In this document: positions 1-7,984 of the stretch, in pieces
Position numbering within the stretch: position 1 is the stretch's first letter
Layout of the letters: every line of letters begins with the position of its first letter
Source of the DNA: Acidobacteriota bacterium
GTDB lineage: Bacteria > Acidobacteriota > Terriglobia > UBA7540
Reading direction: 5' to 3'
Assembly (NCBI GenBank): GCA_021827245.1
Contig: JAKAWN010000235.1
Location: 1 to 10,344, forward strand
Length of the DNA stretch: 10,344 nucleotides
The notes under the pieces: generated by a model
Database searches by the model: none
Seen by the model: the letters and a program-made list of their open reading frames with translations, nothing else
Told to the model about the DNA's origin: nothing
Translations under genes and position numbers: made by a program

Positions 1-1353
<1,353 letters not shown>

Positions 1354-1398
1354 TCACCAAACGCCACCGTCATCGGCTACTGCCAAATGACTCCTGAC

Positions 1399-1716
1399 CT
1401 ACTTCTTCCCACTCGCGCCGGCTGCCTTAGCTTCAAGGATTCCCAGCACTTCTTCCTCGCGCAGGATCAGATACTCCTGGTCTTCCATCTTGATTTCAGC
1501 GCCGGAATATTTCCCGAAGAGGATCAGGTCGCCCGCCTTCACATCCAAGGCAATCACTTTTCCGTCTTCGGTTTTCTTGCCATGCCCAACGGCGATGACT
1601 TTGCCTTCTTGTGGTTTCTCCCTGGCTGTGTCGGGAATGATGATTCCGCCCTTCACGGCTTCCTTTTCTTCAACCCGCTTGATCAGGATTCGATCATGCA
1701 GAGGCCTGAAATTCAT
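1399..1716 (-). CDS. groES: Co-chaperonin GroES (10 kDa, Hsp10)
   Basis: Heptameric lid of the GroEL folding chamber. The product has 105 residues, close to the usual 95-105. Diagnostic stretches are the N-terminal [12 protein letters not shown], the mobile-loop region [21 protein letters not shown] (residues about 17-37, containing the GGIIIP anchor that contacts GroEL), GKVIAVGHG, and the terminal beta strand with [12 protein letters not shown]. The reading frame extends 7 codons further upstream. The ATG at 1716 is preferred because AAAGGAG lies 7 nt ahead of it and the family starts here. The C-terminus has a short Ala/Gly/Lys tail (KAAGASGKK). It is the first gene of the groES-groEL operon. 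Confidence 0.98.
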   Translation of the reverse strand: MNFRPLHDRILIKRVEEKEAVKGGIIIPDTAREKPQEGKVIAVGHGKKTEDGKVIALDVKAGDLILFGKYSGAEIKMEDQEYLILREEEVLGILEAKAAGASGKK

Positions 1717-1723
1717 CTTGAGT

Positions 1724-1730
1724 CTCCTTT
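1724..1730 (-). promoter_or_regulatory. Shine-Dalgarno deciding the groES start
   Basis: AAAGGAG on the minus strand lies 7 nt before ATG 1716. It selects this start over the in-frame upstream codon near 1737, which would place the ribosome binding site inside the gene. Confidence 0.8.
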
Positions 1731-1778
1731 CGCGCATTAGTTAGTTAGGGAATGTTGGCTTGGATGAGCCCCTCGCAA

Positions 1779-1795
1779 ACGGAAAGGCCTTCCGT
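1779..1795. promoter_or_regulatory. Near-perfect palindrome upstream of groES
   Basis: ACGGAAAGG/CCTTCCGT forms 8-bp arms with one unpaired A. It lies about 63-79 bp upstream of the groES start codon. Position and symmetry suggest an operator or leader hairpin for the chaperonin operon. It is not the CIRCE element (TTAGCACTC-N9-GAGTGCTAA), which I do not see here. A weak promoter-like pair, TTGTTG-N17-TGAAAT on the minus strand, ends just upstream of it, so the palindrome would overlap the expected transcription start. Function is inferred only. Confidence 0.35.
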
Positions 1796-1931
1796 AATTT
1801 CAGGTTGGATCTTCCTCGCCAACAAGTCGCGTTGATGAACTTGGACCACGCGGTGCCGCCGGGATCTGTCCAGACATATGATTAGAGGCTTGCTTGGGCC
1901 GAAAACCCGGCAGCGACGGCTTCGCTGAATC

Positions 1932-2144
1932 TTAGTTTTCATATTTCACCTTGCACCAAACCACCGCGCGCCCGGTGTCCCGAAAGTTCTTCTCCGCTCG
2001 TCCCGCCTGGAAGCCCAACATGGCCCCTAAACAAACCGCAGATGCCAGAAGCATGAGATAGCCAGCTGACAACGGCCATAACAGCACCCAAAGCACCAGG
2101 AGCAGCATCGCAATAAACCCCCACTTCGTCATTTTCGTGGGCAT
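1932..2144 (-). CDS. Small two-helix membrane protein, unknown function
   Basis: The product is 70 residues if it starts at ATG 2144, where GAGGTG lies 4 nt upstream. The open frame begins 8 codons earlier, but those codons include the ribosome binding site. Residues about 9-27 (GFIAMLLLVLWVLLWPL) and about 29-47 (YLMLLASAVCLGAMLGFQAG) are strongly hydrophobic and should form a helical hairpin. A polar, charged tail (RAEKNFRDTGRA onward) follows. I do not recognise the family. It lies upstream of groES on the same strand, and its ribosome binding site closely resembles that of the membrane protein at 2656-3021, which supports both as real genes. Confidence 0.6.
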   Translation of the reverse strand: MPTKMTKWGFIAMLLLVLWVLLWPLSAGYLMLLASAVCLGAMLGFQAGRAEKNFRDTGRAVVWCKVKYEN

Positions 2145-2210
2145 TTCACACCTCGTTTCCACTTTCACCCGATTCCCTTCACCTGACGGCAGAGGGCGAA
2201 GTTGGCACCA

Positions 2211-2480
2211 TTAAGAGAATGTAAAACTTGTCACTCTCAGTTTTCTAGGTTCCTTAGGGGGAACGTCGGTATGCCATGCGCCCGAAGGCGCTGGGCAAGC
2301 GTGCAAAACCAATTCTGCCCGAGTGGTGAACTGCAGGAAGTGCAGCTTCCAGGAAATGCAGCTTTGGACTCTGGTTTCATCAATGTGCAGATTGTTTGCG
2401 ATATCGCTATCGCTCAAACCTCGTCCGACTAGACGATAAATGGGGCCAAGGACTCCCACCTTCTCCCAAAAGATACGCAT
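2211..2480 (-). CDS. Orphan LuxR/GerE-type HTH protein
   Basis: The product has 89 residues. Residues about 19-61 match the LuxR C-terminal DNA-binding domain: GLSDSDIANNLHIDETRVQS followed by a K-L-x-F-L-x-F-x-x-R-x-E-L-V-L-x-A pattern. Canonical domains have G-(L/x)-S-N-K-E-I-A, then T-V-K-x-H, then R-x-E-L. No receiver or other sensory domain fits in this length, so it would act as a stand-alone DNA-binding protein or be controlled by level or partner. The start at 2480 is supported by GGAGG at 2487-2491, 6 nt upstream. The last 28 residues are Pro-rich and basic with no recognised motif. It lies between two small membrane proteins on the same strand. Target genes cannot be read from the sequence. 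Confidence 0.75.
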   Translation of the reverse strand: MRIFWEKVGVLGPIYRLVGRGLSDSDIANNLHIDETRVQSCISWKLHFLQFTTRAELVLHACPAPSGAWHTDVPPKEPRKLRVTSFTFS

Positions 2481-2514
2481 AGCCTGCCTCCATTAGTCAT
2501 TTGCACACTTCCAG

Positions 2515-2540
2515 CCAAGGGGCATGGGGGCTCGCCTTGG
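2515..2540. repeat. Inverted repeat in the leader of the LuxR-type gene
   Basis: CCAAGG (2515-2520) and CCTTGG (2535-2540) form a 6-bp stem with a G-rich 14-nt loop. It lies 35-60 bp upstream of the HTH gene start, in the 2492-2655 gap, which otherwise shows no gene. It could be an operator, or a weak terminator for the upstream minus-strand gene. There is no T-tract. Confidence 0.25.
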
Positions 2541-2655
2541 AACTGGTCGTCCCGGCAAACGCGAGCCTCCTTGCGATTCCCACTTTGATTTCACCCGTCG
2601 TCGGGCGATCTTCGCCGTCCTTGTGACAGGGCTCCCCGTGCCCGCGCCAGCCGCC

Positions 2656-3021
2656 CTAAAGTGATTCGCTTCCCGGCGTTCGATTGGTAATAGAAGGGAT
2701 GGAGAGGACCGGCTGACTCCTTAGAGTCTCAAGCGAGATCAGAAATGCCAGCAGGCAAGCCACATCCAGAACGAGAAACACATTCCGGGAAAGTGCGACC
2801 GGCGCTATGGGATTAAACAGCAGGCTGATGGCAACGAACCCGGCTGCCCAAAGGTACTTCGGCCGGGCGACTGCCTCCGTGGCGACCATCAAGGCGCCCA
2901 CACAGACTACGATGTCCAGCAGGATTTTCACGCCCGGGGTGGCCACCCAGAATGCCGTTAACAGCAACACCCCAGCACAAACGAACTTCATTATTTTCGT
3001 AAACATGGGATTCGCAAACAT
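2656..3021 (-). CDS. Four-helix small membrane protein
   Basis: The product is 121 residues from ATG 3021, where GAGGTG lies 4 nt upstream. The frame is open for 29 codons further up, but that stretch is not hydrophobic and has no better ribosome binding site. Predicted membrane segments are at about 13-28, 31-48, 57-75 and 80-98. The third and fourth are linked by LFNPIAPVALSRNVFLVLD, a loop with the FNP and L-S-R residues found in a widespread family of small integral membrane proteins of unknown function (I recall similar DUF-type proteins but cannot confirm the family). The last 22 residues are polar and probably cytoplasmic. No enzymatic motif is visible. Confidence 0.7.
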   Translation of the reverse strand: MFANPMFTKIMKFVCAGVLLLTAFWVATPGVKILLDIVVCVGALMVATEAVARPKYLWAAGFVAISLLFNPIAPVALSRNVFLVLDVACLLAFLISLETLRSQPVLSIPSITNRTPGSESL

Positions 3022-3111
3022 CGTACACCTCATATCTTCCGGCAACCGAAGGATTGTCCTTTGCCGGATAAGGAAGAGGGCGGACTTGCCGCCCCCAGCG
3101 AACGACAAAGC

Positions 3112-3438
3112 CTATAGTCTGGCTGCTACGTGAGCAGCGATTTTGTGGAAGGTGGAGTTAGTGACCTCGTAGGTCTGAACTGCAGGAGTCCCTTCAAGAA
3201 CCTTCGCCAGAGCCTTCTGCACTTGGGGATAAGTGTCGCGGTTATAAGTTTCTGCGGTCTCTTTCCGGTCCCAGAGGCTGATCCCCACCGCTTCCGTCCC
3301 GCCGGCATCGACGAGGGCAATTTCGTCCAGGAATCCTTTGTGTTTTCGAAGCAACGGAATGACTTCGTCGTTGATCGTCCGCGTAAATTCCGCGACGCTG
3401 CCAGCCTTCAGATGCATGGAGACACTTCTTGCAAACAT
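3112..3438 (-). CDS. ABM-like dimeric alpha+beta barrel protein
   Basis: The product has 108 residues. It starts FARSVSMHLKAGSVAEFTR and continues with an I-P-L-L-R-K-H-K-G-F helix/turn and the strand EAVGISLWDRKETAETY. This is the usual order of the antibiotic biosynthesis monooxygenase/ferredoxin-like barrel fold: beta strand, helix with conserved aromatic, G-F turn, W-x-x-x-E, then Y. Members are small homodimers. Some are quinol or haem monooxygenases and many have no known substrate, so none is assigned here. The start is supported by GAGGAGG about 5 nt before ATG 3438. It is transcribed away from the HTH-only gene at 3628, and the 189-bp gap between them contains the control region described separately. 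Confidence 0.8.
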   Translation of the reverse strand: MFARSVSMHLKAGSVAEFTRTINDEVIPLLRKHKGFLDEIALVDAGGTEAVGISLWDRKETAETYNRDTYPQVQKALAKVLEGTPAVQTYEVTNSTFHKIAAHVAARL

Positions 3439-3479
3439 AGCAACCTCCTCGGTTGTTGTCTAAGAGGTGCGATTGCAGG

Positions 3480-3612
3480 TAACCCGACTTAGTTCAGGTT
3501 GTCTGGAGACTTAGTGGGAGGAATTGTCTCAATAGCCAGCATGAGCGAATTAACTTCATTTGTCAAGACAAATCGCGTGTTATCTGATTATTATTAACCT
3601 AAATAAGTTAAT
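3480..3612. promoter_or_regulatory. Control region 1, in front of HTH copy 1
   Basis: Elements shared with the region before HTH copy 2: TAACCCGACTTAGTTCAGGT (3480-3499; 18 of 20 bases identical to 4619-4638), TTGTCTC (3524-3530), the core TTAACTTCATTTGTCAAG (3550-3567), and AAGTTAATCTGAGG running into the ribosome binding site (3605-3618). Half-sites are ATTAAC at 3549 and 3593 and GTTAAT at 3607; the last two form perfect arms 8 bp apart. The core also contains TTTGTC-AA-GACAAA (3559-3572), a perfect inverted repeat. It probably contains promoter and operators for copy 1 and possibly for the divergent ABM-like gene. Confidence 0.6.
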
Positions 3613-3627
3613 CTGAGGAGGACTGCG

Positions 3628-3825
3628 GTGGATATTTCTTTAGTGATCAGGCATCGTCTCGACGAACCGGGCCTAGATCAACGAGATCTGGCAAGCGCCG
3701 CACAAGTTACAGAGTCCTACATTTCGCAATTGCTGGCTCGAAAAAATCGTCCTCTCCAGGAGCAGTCCGAACGTATTTCCGCAGCTCAACACAGTCCGTT
3801 GGCTGAGTCCAGGTGTGAGCGGTAG
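3628..3825 (+). CDS. HTH-only XRE-family protein (truncated paralogue, copy 1)
   Basis: The product has 65 residues and starts at GTG, with a strong GAGGAGG (3615-3621) 6 nt upstream. Residues 1-40 are clearly homologous to the N-terminus of the full-length protein at 4775-5755. Both share a D-(I/L)-x-x-(V/I)-I-R-x-R-L start and A-A-Q-V-T-E-S-Y-I-S-Q-L-L, the recognition-helix part of an XRE/Cro-like HTH. After about residue 43 similarity fades, and the body domain is missing. It ends in an unrelated polar tail. Two readings are possible: a decayed copy, or a working HTH micro-protein that competes with the full-length regulator for the same operators. The intact start, ribosome binding site and HTH favour expression. 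Its upstream region is also conserved with copy 2. Confidence 0.6.
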   Translation: MDISLVIRHRLDEPGLDQRDLASAAQVTESYISQLLARKNRPLQEQSERISAAQHSPLAESRCER

Positions 3826-3886
3826 ATGCTAGCCGAAGCACACGCGGAGGGCGATCGGAAACGTCGTCGGGGAGGATTCTCAGGCC

Positions 3887-4207
3887 TTAATAATCTCGCC
3901 GCCGTCGGAAGTTGTCTCTGTCGCCGCCGCCGGTACGCGATCGGGAGGAGTCCGTCCGCTGCGGGCGAGCTTCATTGACGGTCAAGGGGCGGCCCTCCAG
4001 GGACTGTCCATTCAACCCGGCAATTGCCCGCTGAATGTCTTCTCCATCGCCAAGTTCGACAAAGCCGAAACCTCGGGGGGTTCCGGTCATCTTGTCTCGC
4101 ACCACAACTGCGGAGGCTATTTGGAAGCCCGCGTTGGTCACAAATTCGCCGAGCGAGGCATCGGTGGCGCTATGCGGTAGATTGCCTACAAAAATTTTGG
4201 TCGCCAT
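3887..4207 (-). CDS. RRM-type RNA-binding protein
   Basis: The product has 106 residues. A single RNA recognition motif fills residues 3-80. RNP2 is KIFVGNLP (4-11) and RNP1 is RGFGFVEL (45-52), with the aromatic residues that stack on RNA bases present (F6, F47, F49). The last strand is PLTVNEARP. A short Arg/Gly/Ser-rich tail follows (about 83-106, ending RRRRDY), as in bacterial cold-shock or stress-associated RRM proteins. The open frame starts 6 codons earlier at a TTG. ATG 4207 is preferred because GGAGG (4219-4223) lies 11 nt ahead and the domain begins at once. It converges with HTH copy 1. A decayed relative lies at about 7577-7911. Confidence 0.92.
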   Translation of the reverse strand: MATKIFVGNLPHSATDASLGEFVTNAGFQIASAVVVRDKMTGTPRGFGFVELGDGEDIQRAIAGLNGQSLEGRPLTVNEARPQRTDSSRSRTGGGDRDNFRRRRDY

Positions 4208-4267
4208 ACTTCTCTGTTCCTCCAAGTTGGAGCCGTCTTGGGGAGACTTGCTCCGATATTTGCTATT

Positions 4268-4495
4268 TCAGGTTAAACTTACCCCTTCTTTACCATGCTC
4301 TATCTGGGGATGATGCTGCCCCAAATACTCCTTGATGTTGCGGTCTCCGATCAAGAGGTGAGGCTCCGCACGGGAATCTTCCGCTTGGACTGTCACCATG
4401 CATTCGCTTGCACTATGGGGCGCATTCGCGACGTGAAACGCATAAATGCGAGGACTGACCGCAATCTGAATTCTATCTACATACTGAATATACAT
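4268..4495 (-). CDS. Possible small hypothetical protein
   Basis: The product is 75 residues if it starts at ATG 4495, with AAGGG about 8 nt upstream. A GTG at 4552 would give 94 residues. The sequence alternates polar and hydrophobic residues (YVDRIQIAV, RIYAFHVANAP, ECMVTVQAE), which suggests beta strands, and ends in a charged tail. I do not recognise a family. Support for coding is the open frame, the plausible start and the protein-like pattern. It would sit 61 nt upstream of the RRM gene on the same strand and be transcribed away from HTH copy 2. Confidence 0.4.
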   Translation of the reverse strand: MYIQYVDRIQIAVSPRIYAFHVANAPHSASECMVTVQAEDSRAEPHLLIGDRNIKEYLGQHHPQIEHGKEGVSLT

Positions 4496-4618
4496 GCCGT
4501 GACCCTTAAGGCCTGCATGCGCAAACGTCGAAGGAAACATGTCACGCGACACTCGACTTAGAAGTCAACGCCGCGCGCACCAGCCCTGCCGTCGATAACG
4601 GCCTCTGAAGCAATGAGA

Positions 4619-4760
4619 TAACCAGACTCAGTTCAGGTCGCCAAGTGGTCGGATGAGAGAGGTTTGTCTCGTTATCGAGGGTAAGTTAATTCACTTTACC
4701 TGTCAAGAATAATATGGCATGATGTCAAAAGTAGGATTGTAATAAACTTAACAAGTTAAC
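4619..4760. promoter_or_regulatory. Control region 2, in front of the HTH-sigma operon
   Basis: It has the same order of elements as control region 1: TAACCAGACTCAGTTCAGGT (4619-4638), TTGTCTC (4664-4670), the core TTCACTTTACCTGTCAAG (4690-4707) and AAGTTAACTGAGGA (4753-4766). Spacing is almost identical to region 1: box to TTGTCTC 45 versus 44, box to core 71 versus 70. GTTAAT occurs at 4685. TTAAC-AA-GTTAA (4748-4759) is a perfect inverted repeat immediately before the ribosome binding site, where a bound repressor would block transcription or translation. Half-site geometry suggests autoregulation by the HTH protein. This is inferred. Confidence 0.6.
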
Positions 4761-4774
4761 TGAGGACAATTTCT

Positions 4775-5755
4775 ATGGATTTGGCTGCGATCATCCGGCA
4801 GCGACTCGAGCAATTAGGACTTGAACAGAAGGACTTGGCGATCGCCGCCCAAGTCACGGAGTCTTATATCTCGCAATTACTTAGAAGGAAGAAAGCGCCT
4901 CCCGAGCCGGCGCGGACTGATATCTACGGAAAGATCGAAGATTTCTTGAAATTCCGACGCGGAGAAATTGTCAAGTTGGTACAGTTGCAGCGCCAGGAAG
5001 AGTTGAAGCGGAAGCTGGTGGATCCACCGCCACCTTTGTTCAAAGAAGTTCGGGAACTGGTTCTCCGCAAGTGCAAACCAGGCAAACAGAAACAAGTGAG
5101 AGTGATTTTTGAACGACAGCCCTTCGGTGAGCTTGAATTCCTGGTCACACAAAAACTCCTGGACGTGGTCAAAGGCATCGCCATGCAAGAACTCGAAAGG
5201 GAGGATTGGCTCCGCTTAGTGGGTAGTCTCAACGGTCGAAGCTACGAAGAGACGCGAGTCACGATTCTGGAATTTCTGGATATAGACGTGCTCAATGTCT
5301 CACTTGAGCATTGCACCTCTTTTCTGGATCCCTTGATTGAGTCCTGGGACATTGACCTTGCCAACTTCGACCTTGAAATTACTCTGAACCGGAGGGTAGT
5401 CCCTGGACACATTAAGCGGTTTGGGTTCGTTGAACAGTCTGGAAGTCTGGGCGAAGATGACCCGGGGCTAAAACAATTCCTTCAAGATATTTCTTTCAGT
5501 AAAGGGGCCACCGAAGAAGAAATTGAGTACTTACGGGCTCTAAGACTTAACGGAAGACATCCCACTCCGCTCTTCTACTACCGTGAATTGCAAAACCTCC
5601 GCGATCCGTTGCATTTTCGAGATGTGGGAGAGCGGGGACCAGGCGGCCGGGAGGCCACGACCTTGCCGGAAAACGCTACCCGGTCCGAACCTCCGGTCGT
5701 GTCGCGGCGCGGACCATTTGATAAGGCATCCGGGACTTCATCTAGTGAGTCGTAA
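4775..5755 (+). CDS. XRE-family HTH regulator with large C-terminal body (copy 2, intact)
   Basis: The product has 326 residues. Residues about 5-40 form a Cro/C1-type HTH (LEQKDLAIAAQVTESYISQL). A linker of charged helices follows (45-82, QEELKRKL). Residues about 85-282 form a mostly helical domain of unknown fold, with landmarks ERQPFGELE (113-121), EDWLRLV (143-149), LDPLIESWDIDL (184-195) and YYRELQNLRDPLHFR (268-282). Residues 283-326 are a low-complexity Gly/Pro/Ser/Arg tail that is absent from paralogue copy 3. The start is fixed by GAGGA 8-9 nt upstream and by matching copy 1. It lies 17 nt before the RpoD-like gene, so the two are probably co-transcribed. No catalytic motif is visible. 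The most economical role is a DNA-binding regulator of its own operon. Confidence 0.82.
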   Translation: MDLAAIIRQRLEQLGLEQKDLAIAAQVTESYISQLLRRKKAPPEPARTDIYGKIEDFLKFRRGEIVKLVQLQRQEELKRKLVDPPPPLFKEVRELVLRKCKPGKQKQVRVIFERQPFGELEFLVTQKLLDVVKGIAMQELEREDWLRLVGSLNGRSYEETRVTILEFLDIDVLNVSLEHCTSFLDPLIESWDIDLANFDLEITLNRRVVPGHIKRFGFVEQSGSLGEDDPGLKQFLQDISFSKGATEEEIEYLRALRLNGRHPTPLFYYRELQNLRDPLHFRDVGERGPGGREATTLPENATRSEPPVVSRRGPFDKASGTSSSES

Positions 5756-5772
5756 AAAAGCTTAACAGACGG

Positions 5773-7503
5773 ATGGTAGATTCGACCCGTTCGTCACGGG
5801 AGGAACTTCTGCGGCTTATGCTTCAGCGACAGCAAGCACGGCGGCGCAGCGTCATTACCTCAGGTAAGGAATGCGATGGCTTTCTACCGGACGAGATGAG
5901 CACAGGTATGCAAGCCGGCACGATGTTCTCCGCCTTCGAGGGTGATGACATCCACATCTGCGAAGATCCTCCCGGGGCGATGCCTGCAAGGGGCGCACTC
6001 AGGATTGCGGAACGCGCAGAAAGCAGGATGGGCACAGATGCCGTCCCGGGCGAAGACGGGGAAACGGAACTTCGTGAGTTGCCGGGAGTTCTGGACAGCA
6101 CTGATGATCTGATCCGGCAATATCTTCGCGAAATGGGAAGTGTGCCATTGCTCAACCGTGAAGAGGAGGTGTCAATTGCCAAGCGCATCGAACATGGTCA
6201 AGCGCTGGTGCTCAAGACTGCCTTCCGTTCTCCGGTTATCATCAAAGAACTGATTGCCGTAGGAGGACAGTTGCGCCAGGGGGCGCGTTCGATTAAGGAT
6301 GTTGTCCATTTCGATGAAGGAGAGTTGACTACGGAAGAACGCGCAATGAAGGTGCACCAGACGCTCCAGATTATCTCCGACATTAAGTGGCTCCACGGTG
6401 CGGCACTTCACCAAGCGACGCGGCTAACAAACACTCCAAAAACAAAGCGACGTGCTTATCTGCTGGCGTGGCGGCAGTTAGCGCGGACCCGGATTAAGAT
6501 GTCTCGATTGGCTCGCTCGATAGGGCTGCGCGCGCATGAAAAAAGCCGCCTGATTGACAGGTTAAAGAACGAAGTGGAGCGAATACATTCTGGCAAGCGG
6601 GCGGAGGCTCGGTTTGGAGGGGATGGCGGCGTCACTCCTGTGAAGGCGTCCATGTTGTGCAACGGGCGAGGTTTGCGCCACTTGCGGCTAAGGGTAATGG
6701 AGGAATCGAGCGAGATTCAACTCCAGGATCTGGAACGTTCGCTCGCTTTAATCCTCTGCGGCGAGGGCGAGTCCCAGCGGGCGAAGAAGGAGTTGACCAA
6801 GTCAAACCTTCGTCTCGTTGTGTCTATCGCCAGGAAGTACACGAACCGGGGGCTGGACTTTCTCGACTTGATCCAGGAAGGTAATATTGGCCTGATGAGG
6901 GCCACAGACAAATTCGACTGGCGCCGCGGCTATAAGTTTTCTACCTATGCCACGTGGTGGATTCGCCAGGCGATTTCACGGGCTGTTGCCGATAAGGGAC
7001 GCACCATCCGAGTGCCGGCGCACATGTCCGCCGCCATCATTAAACAGAATCGAACCAGCCAACAGCTGGTGCAGGAACTAGGCCGCGAACCGACCGACGA
7101 GGAAATCGCCCGGCGCTTGTCGGTCACCGTCGAAAAGGTGCGAAGCACGGAGAGGGCTTCTTACCATGCAGTCTCTCTGGAGACGCCCATCGGGAATGAC
7201 GGGGATTCAGCTTTAGGCGGCATCATCGAGGATAAGGCTATTGTTTCGCAGTCGGAAGCAGCCATCAAGCTCAACCTGAAGGAACGGATGGCTGACATAC
7301 TGAAGACGCTTACGACCCGAGAGGAAGCTGTTATCCGCATGCGCTTCGGCCTCAGCGATGGTACCGAGCGCACGCTGGCGGAAGTCGGCCTAAATTTTGC
7401 CGTTTCCAGCGAGCGGATCCGCCAGATTGAAACCAGGGCGCTGCGAAAACTCCGCCAACAATTGCGATCAGGAGAGTTCCGGCTCTTTATACAAAACTCT
7501 TAG
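5773..7503 (+). CDS. rpoD: RpoD-like sigma-70 factor (probable paralogue)
   Basis: The product is a 576-residue, group 1/2-type sigma factor that directs RNA polymerase to promoters. Region 1.2 is at about 108-142 (DDLIRQYLREMGSVPLLNRE). A non-conserved region spans about 143-335. Region 2 is at 340-417: NLRLVVSIARKYTNRGLDFL, DLIQEGNIGLM, then the -10 melting/recognition stretch YKFSTYATWWIRQAI with W395, W396 and Q399. Region 3 is at about 418-490 (SLETPIG, GGIIEDK). Region 4 is at about 504-565, with the -35 HTH near 534-560. Region 1.1 is not recognisable; the first 100 residues are unlike it. Two positions differ from E. coli RpoD: S402 for T440, and S546 for R584 in the -35 helix. These suggest an alternative RpoD paralogue with altered promoter choice. 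The ribosome binding site is weak (ACGG directly before the ATG), which fits translational coupling to the HTH gene just upstream. Confidence 0.95.
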   Translation: MVDSTRSSREELLRLMLQRQQARRRSVITSGKECDGFLPDEMSTGMQAGTMFSAFEGDDIHICEDPPGAMPARGALRIAERAESRMGTDAVPGEDGETELRELPGVLDSTDDLIRQYLREMGSVPLLNREEEVSIAKRIEHGQALVLKTAFRSPVIIKELIAVGGQLRQGARSIKDVVHFDEGELTTEERAMKVHQTLQIISDIKWLHGAALHQATRLTNTPKTKRRAYLLAWRQLARTRIKMSRLARSIGLRAHEKSRLIDRLKNEVERIHSGKRAEARFGGDGGVTPVKASMLCNGRGLRHLRLRVMEESSEIQLQDLERSLALILCGEGESQRAKKELTKSNLRLVVSIARKYTNRGLDFLDLIQEGNIGLMRATDKFDWRRGYKFSTYATWWIRQAISRAVADKGRTIRVPAHMSAAIIKQNRTSQQLVQELGREPTDEEIARRLSVTVEKVRSTERASYHAVSLETPIGNDGDSALGGIIEDKAIVSQSEAAIKLNLKERMADILKTLTTREEAVIRMRFGLSDGTERTLAEVGLNFAVSSERIRQIETRALRKLRQQLRSGEFRLFIQNS

Positions 7504-7576
7504 CAAAATAGCCGGAAGGCCGTACCTGCTCTCCATATCAGACGCGCATCCAAATAATCAAGTTTCAATCAAGGGA

Positions 7577-7911
7577 AATACAGAAAATCTCTTTGGTCGC
7601 AGATGAGCCCCAAATAACGGACACCGATTTGACCCTGTTCTTCAAAAAGGTTCGGACTGGTCACCCGGACTCACTTAGCGACAAATCCGAAGACCGGTTG
7701 AGCCCGTTATTCTGCTTTCGTCGAAATACCTAATGATGGAGAAGCATGCAAGGCAGTTACCGGCTTGGGTAGAAAAGACTTCAGTGGCTGCAATCTTAAG
7801 GTGAACGAAGCGCGCTCAGGGCGCGAGCGGGCCTCCGCGCAGCGAGGGCGGGGAGCGGCGCGACCCTGCAGGGTTTCATTTGAGGATTACCGCGAAGCCG
7901 TACGCATGTAA
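7577..7911 (+). pseudogene. Decayed RRM-type RNA-binding protein gene
   Basis: An RRM can be followed across three frames. Frame 2 gives ENLF up to about 7594. After one extra base, frame 3 gives V-A-D-E-P-Q-I-T-D-T-D-L-T-L-F-F-K-K (7596-7649). After another extra base near 7650, frame 1 gives F-G-L-V-T-R-T-H-L-A-T-N-P-K-T-G, a TGA at 7699-7701, then ARYSAFVEIPND, EACKAVTGLG and CNLKVNEAR, and an Arg/Gly-rich tail to TAA 7909-7911. This is the exact RRM order: beta1, helix 1, beta2, RNP1 (YSAFVEI), helix 2, beta4. The last strand LKVNEAR matches LTVNEAR of the intact RRM protein at 3887-4207. The GC-rich stretch at 7805-7875 is its RGG-like tail, not a structured RNA. The 5' limit is uncertain. 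Confidence 0.75.
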
Positions 7912-7984
7912 CTTAAACCCCGATGGTATTCATTTAAAGCGCTCAAGATATTACCCGATCAGCACAGATTTGGAAGGAGACCTT

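Noticed and set aside
1745..1942. 65-codon minus-strand frame between the small membrane gene and groES
   Set aside because: Its ATG has no ribosome binding site, the product is Arg-rich without a domain-like pattern, and it covers the zone expected to hold the groES promoter and the palindrome at 1779-1795.
3559..3572. TTTGTC-AA-GACAAA as a stand-alone operator
   Set aside because: It is perfect only at locus 1. Loci 2 and 3 keep TGTCAAG but not the second arm, so the shared core rather than this palindrome is the better signal.
7805..7880. GC-rich stretch that first looked like a structured RNA or terminator
   Set aside because: It is explained as the Arg/Gly-rich tail of the decayed RRM gene, in the same frame as CNLKVNEAR. 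No T-tract follows.
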